Source of the DNA: Thermoleophilaceae bacterium
Lineage (GTDB): Bacteria; Actinomycetota; Thermoleophilia; Solirubrobacterales; Thermoleophilaceae
Direction of reading: 5' to 3'
DNA: 18,751 nucleotides
NCBI GenBank assembly: GCA_013696425.1
Contig: JACCYP010000285.1
Location: 1-18,751, forward strand
In this document: piece after piece, positions 7,354 to 12,925 of the stretch
Layout of the letters: every line of letters begins with the position of its first letter
Numbering within the stretch: the stretch's first letter is position 1
Program-made: the position numbers and the translations under genes
The notes under the pieces: generated by a model
Databases searched by the model: none
Told to the model about the DNA's origin: nothing
Seen by the model: the letters and a program-made list of their open reading frames with translations, nothing else

Positions 7354-7992
7354 ATGGACAAGAAGTGGCTCGCACCGCTCGCCGGTGTCGCGTTTCCGGT
7401 GCTCGTGGTTGTCGGATTCGTCGTCGGCGGTGAACCACCGGACGTGAGCGATGACTCGCCGGCCGAGATCATCGCGTTCTACGTCGACAACGAAGGGGCG
7501 TCGTTCTTCAGCGGCATGCTGGAAGGGCTGGCGGCCACACTGCTCGTCTTCTTCGCCGGCGCGCTTCGCAGGGCGCTCCGCGACGCGGAGGGTGGGCGCG
7601 GAATTCTGTCCGCGGTGGCCTTCGCTGGACTCGTGATCGTCGCGGTCGGACTGGCTATCGACGCCACGATCACGATGACGCTCGCCGAGACCGCAGAGGA
7701 CCTCGATCCGGCTGCCGCTCAGGCGTTGAGTGCCCTGTACGAGAACGACTACATGCCGATGGCGGTGGGTTCGCAGCTGTTCCTGCTCGCGACCGGCCTC
7801 TCGGTGATCCGCCACGGCGCCCTGCCGAAGTGGATCGGGTGGGTCGCGATCGTGCTCGGGGTGATTGCTGTCACGCCGATCGGCTTCGTCGGAGCAATCG
7901 GCGCGGCGCTGCTCGTCGCGATCATCGGCGGGATGTTGGCGATGCGCTGGCGGGGCGAGTCGGACGCCGCCCCACCCGCAGCCGCGGTCTGA
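7354..7992 (+). CDS. Multi-pass membrane protein of unknown function
   Basis: The 212-residue product has five to six hydrophobic segments (about 7-26, 53-72, 85-103, 132-150 and 159-196, the last long enough for two passes). The first external loop is acidic (PPDVSDDSPAEIIAFYVDNEG). I do not recognise a named family. I chose the ATG at 7354, which begins MDKKWLAPLAGVAFP, because a purine-rich GGGGAAAGG ribosome binding site precedes it. The open frame extends much further upstream only because it runs across the hydrolase gene in a different frame. It is co-directional with the hydrolase 40 bp upstream and is followed by a strong hairpin. Confidence 0.75.
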   Translation: MDKKWLAPLAGVAFPVLVVVGFVVGGEPPDVSDDSPAEIIAFYVDNEGASFFSGMLEGLAATLLVFFAGALRRALRDAEGGRGILSAVAFAGLVIVAVGLAIDATITMTLAETAEDLDPAAAQALSALYENDYMPMAVGSQLFLLATGLSVIRHGALPKWIGWVAIVLGVIAVTPIGFVGAIGAALLVAIIGGMLAMRWRGESDAAPPAAAV

Positions 7993-8010
7993 TCAACCGG
8001 TAGGAGCGCA

Positions 8011-8032
8011 CCCGGCCGCGAGCGCGGCCGGG
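8011..8032 (+). terminator. Strong GC-rich hairpin after the membrane-protein gene
   Basis: A perfect 9-bp stem (CCCGGCCGC / GCGGCCGGG) encloses the loop GAGC and is followed by TCGTTCC. It lies 19 bp after the stop at 7992. There is no long U tract, which is common for actinobacterial terminators. It would separate the preceding unit from the coiled-coil gene. Confidence 0.6.
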
Positions 8033-8068
8033 TCGTTCCGGCCGCATGGGCGTGCGAGACTTGTCCGC

Positions 8069-8683
8069 ATGACTTCGTCATCACGCGCGGCTGATTTCGC
8101 TGCGGAGCAGGTGGAGGCGATCGTCGAGGCCGCCCAGGCCGCGGCCGACACGATCAGGGCCGAGGCCCAGGCCGAGGTCGACGAGGCGCTGCGCGCGGCG
8201 CGTGAGCAGGCTGCAGCGGAGGTCGCGCAGGCGCGTGACCAGGCTGCCGCCGAGGTCGCGCAGGCGCGTGGGCAGGCCGACGCCCAGCGCGCGGCGGCGC
8301 ACGAGTCCGCCGAGGCCGAGCTCGCCGACGCGCGCCGCAAGGCAATCGCCCTCGGCGAGGATGCGAAGAAGGAGGCCGCCGAGCTCGTGAAGGCCGCGCA
8401 GGAGGCGGCCGATGACTCCCTTTCCGAGGCGCGTGCGATCTCCGCAGGGCTGCGCCAGCTGGGCGAGGCGCTGAACGACCAGGCCGCGCGCATCCTGCAC
8501 GACGTGCAGGCATCCCACCAGCGGATGCAGGCACAGATGAAGGCGCCGCTCGGGCGCGGCTCGGATGCGATCCCGCCCTCGCGGCCCGGCGGACGCAGGC
8601 GCTCCACCCCGCCGGCGGACCCCTCGCCGCGCGGCGGCAGCCCGTTCGAGGACCTCGACGTGCCGGGGTGGGTCGAGCGCTAG
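8069..8683 (+). CDS. Alanine/glutamate-rich coiled-coil protein
   Basis: The 204-residue protein is one long charged helix from about residue 8 to 155, with Ala, Glu, Gln and Arg in heptad-like order. A proline- and arginine-rich linker (about 168-190) follows, then a short ordered-looking end, SPFEDLDVPGWVER. There is no signal peptide or membrane segment, so it should be cytoplasmic. The helix contains a clear 11-residue duplication (AAAEVAQARDQ twice). The style recalls DivIVA-like or ATP synthase b-like coiled coils, but I see no diagnostic domain and assign no function. I chose the ATG at 8069 since the frame upstream crosses the terminator hairpin and another gene. It ends 12 bp before the convergent transporter gene. 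Confidence 0.75.
   Translation: MTSSSRAADFAAEQVEAIVEAAQAAADTIRAEAQAEVDEALRAAREQAAAEVAQARDQAAAEVAQARGQADAQRAAAHESAEAELADARRKAIALGEDAKKEAAELVKAAQEAADDSLSEARAISAGLRQLGEALNDQAARILHDVQASHQRMQAQMKAPLGRGSDAIPPSRPGGRRRSTPPADPSPRGGSPFEDLDVPGWVER
8207..8272 (+). repeat. Two tandem 33-bp repeats in the coiled-coil gene
   Basis: Copies at 8207-8239 and 8240-8272 differ at only a few positions and encode the 11-residue units QAAAEVAQARD and QAAAEVAQARG. Eleven residues is the hendecad period of right-handed or straight coiled coils, so the repeat keeps the helix phase. Confidence 0.8.
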
Positions 8684-8695
8684 TGACCTGAGTCA

Positions 8696-9841
8696 TCAGT
8701 TCGCGAGCGCGGGGCGCACGCGCTGCGCGCCCGCGCGCAGACCCCATAGAGCCAGGCCGGCGGCGAGCCCGAAGGTGAGGTTCGTGGTGAAGCCGATGAG
8801 CCCGACCGTCAGGGCGACTCCCCACGCGAAGCGCTGCTCGAGGTCGCCGAGCAGGCCCAGGTGCAGCAAGCCGGCACCGGCGAGCAGCCCGGCGAGGATC
8901 GGCAGCGGGAATCCGACGAGCATCCCGGCGAGCCCGGCACCCAGGCCGAGGGCGAGGCCCACCAGGACGATGCCCATGAAGACCGGGGCGCCCGCGGTTC
9001 GGGCGCCGAAGGACACGTGGGCCGTCATGCCACCGGCGCCATGGCAGACGGGCATGCCGGAGATCGTTCCGGCGAGGAGGTTGGCGGTCCCGAGGGAGGT
9101 GGCGAGGCGCCCGGGCTTCACGGGGGCGGCGTGGTCGCCGAAGTAGGTGCGCGCGGCGTCGGCGGTGGCCGCGCAGGAGTTCGCAAACGAGAGCGGCAGC
9201 TGGGGAAGCACGAGCACGGTGAGGGCGGTGAGCAGCACCTCGCCGCTCAGTGCCGGCGCTTCGATGGCCGAGGGGCCGGCGGCATCGGGCCCCCCGGTGG
9301 TGAGGATCATCGCGACGGCGCCGGCGCCGACCAGGACGAGGGCGATGTGGCGCTGTTTGAGCGCGAGCGCGAGAGCGAGCACGCCGCCGCCGAGGACCAG
9401 CGCCAGGCCAACGGGAAGCGCGTGATCCGCGAACGCCTTCGGCGGATCGGCGAGGAGCTCGAAGGCGATCTTGAGAAAGAGAAGGCCAACGGTGAGCTGG
9501 ACGCCTCGGATGATCGGCTTGGGGAGGTGCCTGGCCGCCCAATCGATGGCCCCCGTGCGACCCAGCACGACGAAGATCACGCCCATGAGCAGGGCTCCGG
9601 CGGCGATCTCATCTGAGCCGAGGCCCTCGGCGATGGCGATCGCGCCGAAGGCCTTCAGCGGCTGCACGGGTACCGGTAGGCGGTAGATGGCGGCCGCGGC
9701 GAGGTAGAGGAGGCCTGCGGGGAGCAGCACCGCGGTGGCAGAGAGGTCGTTCTTTACGATCAGGGCGACGGCGATCGGTACGAGCACCCCGACATCCGCC
9801 ACGGCGCCGGCGATCTCACGTCGGTCGAAGCGGAACTCCAC
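8696..9841 (-). CDS. MOT1-type molybdate/sulfate transporter
   Basis: The 381-residue protein is highly hydrophobic, with about ten or more membrane segments. Two blocks match the MOT1 molybdate transporters (distant SulP relatives): PVPVQPLKAFGAIAIAEGL near residue 57, and a later block with PQLPLSFANSC, the segment YFGDHA, then ISGMPVCHGAGGMTAHVSFG. SulP proteins of the sulfate type would normally carry a C-terminal STAS domain, which is absent here, as in MOT1. The likely role is uptake of molybdate across the cytoplasmic membrane, but sulfate cannot be excluded. The start is the ATG at 9841 (MEFRFDRREIAGAVADVGVL). It lies nine bases after the stop of the upstream flavoprotein gene, so the two are probably one operon. 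Confidence 0.82.
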   Translation of the reverse strand: MEFRFDRREIAGAVADVGVLVPIAVALIVKNDLSATAVLLPAGLLYLAAAAIYRLPVPVQPLKAFGAIAIAEGLGSDEIAAGALLMGVIFVVLGRTGAIDWAARHLPKPIIRGVQLTVGLLFLKIAFELLADPPKAFADHALPVGLALVLGGGVLALALALKQRHIALVLVGAGAVAMILTTGGPDAAGPSAIEAPALSGEVLLTALTVLVLPQLPLSFANSCAATADAARTYFGDHAAPVKPGRLATSLGTANLLAGTISGMPVCHGAGGMTAHVSFGARTAGAPVFMGIVLVGLALGLGAGLAGMLVGFPLPILAGLLAGAGLLHLGLLGDLEQRFAWGVALTVGLIGFTTNLTFGLAAGLALWGLRAGAQRVRPALAN

Positions 9842-9850
9842 TCCGTGAGG

Positions 9851-11197
9851 CTAGAGGTCGATCGTCTCGAGCACGAAGACGTAGGCCTCCGCGTAGGTGG
9901 GGAACTGCGCGACGGTGTCGCGGAGCACCTCGATGGGGATGGCGGCCTTCACGGCGAGCGTGGCGAGGTGGATCCACTCGCTGGCCATGGGGCCGACGGC
10001 CCAGGCTCCGACGAGCACGCGGCGCTCGCGGTCGGCGAGGATGCACATGCGCCCGCGCGGCTCGCGCTCGTAGGTGTGCGAGCGCCCGACGCCCGAGAGG
10101 TCCAGGCATTCGGTGACGAGGTCTATGCCCTGCTCCTTCGCCTGCTCCTCCGTGAGGCCCACGGCCGCGACCTCGGGGTCTGAGAAGACCACGCGTGGGA
10201 TCGCCGTGTAGTCGGCCTTCGGCTCGTACTTGCCTGTGATGTCGGCCACCACCAGGCGGCCCTGGTACTTCGCGACGTGGGTGAAGGGGGCGATGCCCGT
10301 CATGTCGCCGACGGCCCATACGTTCTCCGCGGCGCGGCAGCGCTCGTCGATCTCGACGCCGCCCTTCTCGTCGAGGCTCCCGCCGACCTCTTCGATACCG
10401 AGGCCGGCGGTGCGCGGCTTGCGGCCGATGGCCACGACGAGCTCCTGGCCCTCGGCGGTGCCGCCGTCGGCGAGGCGCACGATGCGGCCGGTGCTCGTGC
10501 GCTCGACGCTCACGGCCTTGGAGCCGAGGCGGACGTCGATGTCGTCGTCCTCCAGGGTTTCCTTCAGCAGCTCGCCGATTGCCTCGTCCTCGCGGGCGAG
10601 GAGGCGCTCCTGCGACTCCACGAGCGTCACGCGGGCGCCGTAGCGGGCGAACATCTGACCGAGCTCGATGCCGATCGGGCCGCCGCCGAGCATCACGACG
10701 GACTCGGGAACCGTCTTGAAGGTTGTCGCCTCACGGTTGGTCCAGTAGCCGGCCTCCTCGAGGCCGTCGATGGGCGGGATCACGGCGTCGCTGCCGGTGG
10801 CGAGGATGATCCTGTCCGCGTCGTGGGTCTCGCCACCGACCTCGACCTTGCCGGGGCCCGCGATACGGGCCGCGTCCTTGAAGACCTTGATGTCCTTCTC
10901 AGCGTAGGACTCGATCTCGTCGGAGTCGTCGAGGTCGCGGATCATGTAGTCGCGGTACTCGCGGACGGGACCCCAGTCGACGTCGGGCTTCGCTACACCC
11001 CAGGTGCGCTGGGCCTCGGCGGCGGCTTCGACGGGGCGCAGGAGCGTCTTCGAGGGGATGCAACCCCACGAGCCGCACTCGCCGCCGAGCAGCTCGCGCT
11101 CGGCGATTGCGACGTTCAGCCCGGCGTCCTTGAGGCGGGCGACGACGACTTCGCCGCCGGGCCCAGCTCCGATCACGAATGCGTCGTAGTGGCTCAT
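9851..11197 (-). CDS. Flavin disulfide oxidoreductase, dihydrolipoamide dehydrogenase-like
   Basis: The 448-residue protein belongs to the class I pyridine nucleotide-disulfide oxidoreductases. It has an FAD-binding GAGPGG (10-15), the redox disulfide C41-x4-C46 in GGECGSWGCIPSKT, a second nucleotide site (MLGGGPIGIELGQMF), the FAD motif VWAVGDMTG and the C-terminal dimerisation domain. In true dihydrolipoamide dehydrogenase and glutathione reductase the active-site base is the His of HPTxxE. Here the segment reads QFPTYAE, so His is replaced by Phe432 while Glu437 is kept. It may thus use another acceptor, such as a quinone, metal or different disulfide. No 2-oxoacid dehydrogenase genes are nearby. 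The ATG at 11197 has no ribosome binding site but follows a -10-like TATACCT by six bases. Confidence 0.85.
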   Translation of the reverse strand: MSHYDAFVIGAGPGGEVVVARLKDAGLNVAIAERELLGGECGSWGCIPSKTLLRPVEAAAEAQRTWGVAKPDVDWGPVREYRDYMIRDLDDSDEIESYAEKDIKVFKDAARIAGPGKVEVGGETHDADRIILATGSDAVIPPIDGLEEAGYWTNREATTFKTVPESVVMLGGGPIGIELGQMFARYGARVTLVESQERLLAREDEAIGELLKETLEDDDIDVRLGSKAVSVERTSTGRIVRLADGGTAEGQELVVAIGRKPRTAGLGIEEVGGSLDEKGGVEIDERCRAAENVWAVGDMTGIAPFTHVAKYQGRLVVADITGKYEPKADYTAIPRVVFSDPEVAAVGLTEEQAKEQGIDLVTECLDLSGVGRSHTYEREPRGRMCILADRERRVLVGAWAVGPMASEWIHLATLAVKAAIPIEVLRDTVAQFPTYAEAYVFVLETIDL

Positions 11198-11203
11198 TCG
11201 TGG

Positions 11204-11210
11204 AGGTATA
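11204..11210 (-). promoter_or_regulatory. Candidate leaderless -10 for the oxidoreductase gene
   Basis: TATACCT on the minus strand ends six bases before the ATG at 11197. There is no Shine-Dalgarno sequence in the short leader. No convincing -35 was seen at the usual distance. Confidence 0.4.
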
Positions 11211-11260
11211 CCTTCAAACGCCGGCCGCCGAACATCGCGTTCGCGGACCGTAAGGGGCGG

Positions 11261-11398
11261 CTACGCGGCGACGAGCTTTGGCTGTGCGGCGGCAAGCCTC
11301 AGGTACGGCTTCCCCCAGCGGGTCACGAGGACCTCGCGGCCACCCACCACCTGCTCCGCCCAGTAGCCGAAGCGCTTATGGAACTCGTTGGCGCCGAT
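11261..11398 (-). other. Phd/YefM-antitoxin-like segment without its own start codon
   Basis: The segment encodes residues 168-212 of the nuclease frame. It resembles the DNA-binding half of Phd/YefM antitoxins (helix, then vVTRwGKPylRL). No in-frame ATG, GTG or TTG lies between the tRNA 3' end and this segment; the first in-frame NTG is a GTG at codon 184, inside the domain. No Shine-Dalgarno precedes it. The toxin-binding half is absent, and no toxin gene is adjacent. Confidence 0.55.
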
Positions 11399-11899
11399 CT
11401 GGGTCGGAGGGAGCGGAGAAGTGGAGCTAGCCGGGCTCGAACCGGCGGCCTCTTGCGTGCCACGCAAGCGCTCTTCCAGCTGAGCTATAGCCCCATCGAA
11501 CTCGTATTCAGCCGCCCAGTGTAGTGAAGCCCGCTGGTTGTTTCTGGTCGGTGCAAGGCGAAGCTGAATCGAGCGGCAGCCTTCGATCAAGCTGACGGGC
11601 AGCAGATAACAGCGATCGAGCTCTTGGCAGTAGGACGCCACCACGTCGATCTCGTCCGCGGAGTACGTGCTGCGGACGTAACCCGCGGGGGTCAGGTAGT
11701 TCCCGCCGATGTTGACGACGATCACGTCGCCGCGCTTTCGCCCCCATTTACATTGCACGCGGAGCAGCTGGCCGCCGATTTCGAGCACTAGGTCGGCCCG
11801 GCCGCGCTCGGCCACCGGCTTGAACACCGGCACGCCGAGCCGGACTGCTGCCGCGGCGACCTCAATTTCCGCGATGGCTCCTTTCTGATCTGTCTTCAC
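11261..11899 (-). CDS. PD-(D/E)XK endonuclease reading frame, open through tRNA-Ala into a Phd-like tail
   Basis: This 212-codon frame starts with GTG at 11899. Residues 1-135 form a group I intron-associated PD-(D/E)XK nuclease domain (I-Ssp6803I-like): an N-terminal KGAIAEIEVA with Glu11, then RADLVLE with Asp36, then QCK with Gln49 and Lys51. The end of the domain (LRLAPTRNNQ then HWAAEYEFD) also fits this family. Codons 136-160 are the translated tRNA-Ala gene (GAIAQLEERL onward). Residues 168-203 look like the N-terminal half of a Phd/YefM antitoxin (IGANEFHKRFGYWAEQ, then VLVTRWGKPYLRL). By hand count 11521-11880 is about 65% GC, lower than the neighbours, which suggests transfer. Whether the full fusion is made, or the nuclease message ends where the tRNA is cut out, cannot be told from sequence. 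Confidence 0.8.
   Translation of the reverse strand: MKTDQKGAIAEIEVAAAAVRLGVPVFKPVAERGRADLVLEIGGQLLRVQCKWGRKRGDVIVVNIGGNYLTPAGYVRSTYSADEIDVVASYCQELDRCYLLPVSLIEGCRSIQLRLAPTRNNQRASLHWAAEYEFDGAIAQLEERLRGTQEAAGSSPASSTSPLPPTQIGANEFHKRFGYWAEQVVGGREVLVTRWGKPYLRLAAAQPKLVAA
11422..11494 (-). tRNA. tRNA-Ala (anticodon GGC)
   Basis: The 73-nt gene folds into a full cloverleaf. The acceptor stem is GGGGCTA/TAGCTCC with one G-U pair, the D stem GCTC/GAGC, and the anticodon stem CTTGC/GCAAG closing the loop GTGGCAC with T33 and anticodon GGC. The T arm is GCCGG/CCGGC around TTCGAGC, and the discriminator is A. CCA is not encoded: the next bases are CTTC. GGC reads GCC and GCU codons, GCC being very common in this GC-rich genome. 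Its 5' end abuts the last nuclease codon with no gap. The surrounding reading frame on the same strand passes through all 73 nt without a stop. Confidence 0.95.
11518..11523 (-). promoter_or_regulatory. Possible internal promoter for tRNA-Ala
   Basis: TACACT on the minus strand fits the TAnnnT -10 pattern and ends 23 bases before the tRNA 5' end, giving a leader of about 16 bases. No good -35 is present at 16-18 bp. It lies inside the nuclease coding region, so it could allow tRNA synthesis independent of the nuclease promoter. Confidence 0.3.
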
Positions 11900-11902
11900 C
11901 GC

Positions 11903-11918
11903 ACGAACACTAGTTCGT
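11903..11918. promoter_or_regulatory. LexA-type SOS box overlapping the nuclease -10 element
   Basis: The perfect palindrome ACGAAC-N4-GTTCGT holds the LexA core GAAC-N4-GTTC known from Gram-positive bacteria; mycobacterial boxes are TCGAAC-N4-GTTCGA. It lies three bases upstream of the nuclease GTG (11899). On the minus strand it contains TAGTGT (11912-11907), a -10-like box seven bases from that start. LexA bound here would block the promoter. Confidence 0.65.
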
Positions 11919-11935
11919 ATGCCGGACGGAAACGG

Positions 11936-12310
11936 TCAGTCGACCGCGCGCGCCGGGGCCTCGCCCCAGAGCTGTTCGAGGCGGTAGTAGCCGCGCGCCT
12001 CGGGGGTGAAGATGTGGATGACGCACTCGAGGTAGTCCATGAGGATCCAGCGGGCTTCGCGATCGCCCTCGACGCGGCGGGGCATGAGGCCCTCGTCCTT
12101 CAGCTCGCGGTAGATCGCGTCGTGGATGGCCTTCGTATGGCGCTCGGTGTTGCCGGTGCAGATGACGAACTGGTCGGTGTAGCCGACGAGATCTCCGACC
12201 TCGAGCACACGGATGTCCTCGGCCTTGCGGTCCGAGGCGATAGCGGCGATCCGCTCCGCCAGGCCGCCCGCCCCCTCGGCGCCGGACACGGGCTCGGGAG
12301 CCGGCCTCAT
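11936..12310 (-). CDS. rsfS: Ribosomal silencing factor RsfS
   Basis: RsfS binds ribosomal protein L14 and prevents joining of the subunits when nutrients are short. The 124-residue product shows the family core: AERIAAIASDRKAEDIRVLEV, then the conserved block with TDQFVICTGNTERHTKAI, and the C-terminal half with GDREARWILMDYLECVIHIF and an aromatic end (YYRLEQLWGEA). Length is normal. Its ATG at 12310 overlaps the nadD stop (ATGA), the usual coupling of these two genes in bacteria. The nuclease promoter follows only 17-36 bp downstream of its stop. In many actinobacteria leuS follows rsfS closely; here about 5.5 kb of accessory genes lie between. Confidence 0.95.
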   Translation of the reverse strand: MRPAPEPVSGAEGAGGLAERIAAIASDRKAEDIRVLEVGDLVGYTDQFVICTGNTERHTKAIHDAIYRELKDEGLMPRRVEGDREARWILMDYLECVIHIFTPEARGYYRLEQLWGEAPARAVD

Positions 12311-12906
12311 GCGTAGAGCCGTTCTGAGGCCACCCGCGCGGCCACCGCAGCCGGCAACAGGTAGCGCAGCGGCTTGCCCTCCGCGGCACGGCGGCGCAGC
12401 AGCGAAGCCGAGATGTCCACGCGCGGCATGTCGAAGAACGCGATGCGGTCTCCGGATCCGGGGATCGAGGACACTCGCTCCAGAAGATCACTGCGCGCCA
12501 CCCCACGCCGCTCGGCCACCGCCACCGCCGCCAGGCGCAGGACCTCCTCGGGCTCCCGCCAAGAGCCGAGTGCCGCGGCCTGGTCGGCGCCGAGGATCAG
12601 GTGCAGCTCGTCTTCTGGATGGTCTGCATGGAGTGCCCGGAGTGTGTCGACGGTGTAGGACGGACCGCCGCGGTCGATCTCGATGCGCGAGACCTCCAGG
12701 CGCTGGTCACCCGCCACCGCCTCAGCACACATCGCGAAGCGCTCCTCCGCACCCGGATCCCCCTCGATCTCGCGGTGCGGGGCCTGGGCCACGGGCACGA
12801 GCAGCACCCGCTCGAGGCCGAGCTGCACCCACGCCTCCTGCGCGCACACCAGATGCCCGAGGTGCGGGGGATTGAACGCCCCGCCGAAGATCCCGATCGC
12901 GGCTAC
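12307..12906 (-). CDS. nadD: Nicotinate-nucleotide adenylyltransferase (start codon missing)
   Basis: NadD adenylates nicotinate mononucleotide in NAD synthesis. The recognisable protein (about 199 residues) begins VAAIGIFGGAFNPPHLGHL, with the nucleotidyltransferase motif HLGH, and ends with the DISASLLRRR segment of the family. No canonical start is present where it should be: the codon at 12906 is GTA, and no in-frame ATG, GTG, TTG or CTG exists back to an ATG at 13035, deep inside proA. An ATG at 12929 overlaps the proA stop (ATGA) exactly as expected for coupling, but is one base out of frame and meets TAG after eight codons. One extra base in 12907-12926 would give MRAREAS followed by the nadD frame. 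This may be a frameshift, an assembly error, or a non-standard start. Confidence 0.85.
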   Translation of the reverse strand, partial: VAAIGIFGGAFNPPHLGHLVCAQEAWVQLGLERVLLVPVAQAPHREIEGDPGAEERFAMCAEAVAGDQRLEVSRIEIDRGGPSYTVDTLRALHADHPEDELHLILGADQAAALGSWREPEEVLRLAAVAVAERRGVARSDLLERVSSIPGSGDRIAFFDMPRVDISASLLRRRAAEGKPLRYLLPAAVAARVASERLYA

Positions 12907-12925
12907 TGGCTCGCCTCGCGCGCCC

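Noticed and set aside
7865..8068. N-terminal extension of the coiled-coil gene upstream of 8069
   Set aside because: It would cross another gene and the terminator hairpin and gives Arg/Ser-rich shadow sequence.
8684..8695. TGAC-N4-GTCA between the convergent coiled-coil and transporter genes as a terminator
   Set aside because: A four-base-pair stem in a 12-bp gap is too weak to claim.
11229..11243. CGAAC-N5-GTTCG palindrome before the oxidoreductase gene as a second SOS box
   Set aside because: The spacer is five bases, not the four needed for LexA half-site spacing, so it is kept only as a weak inverted repeat.
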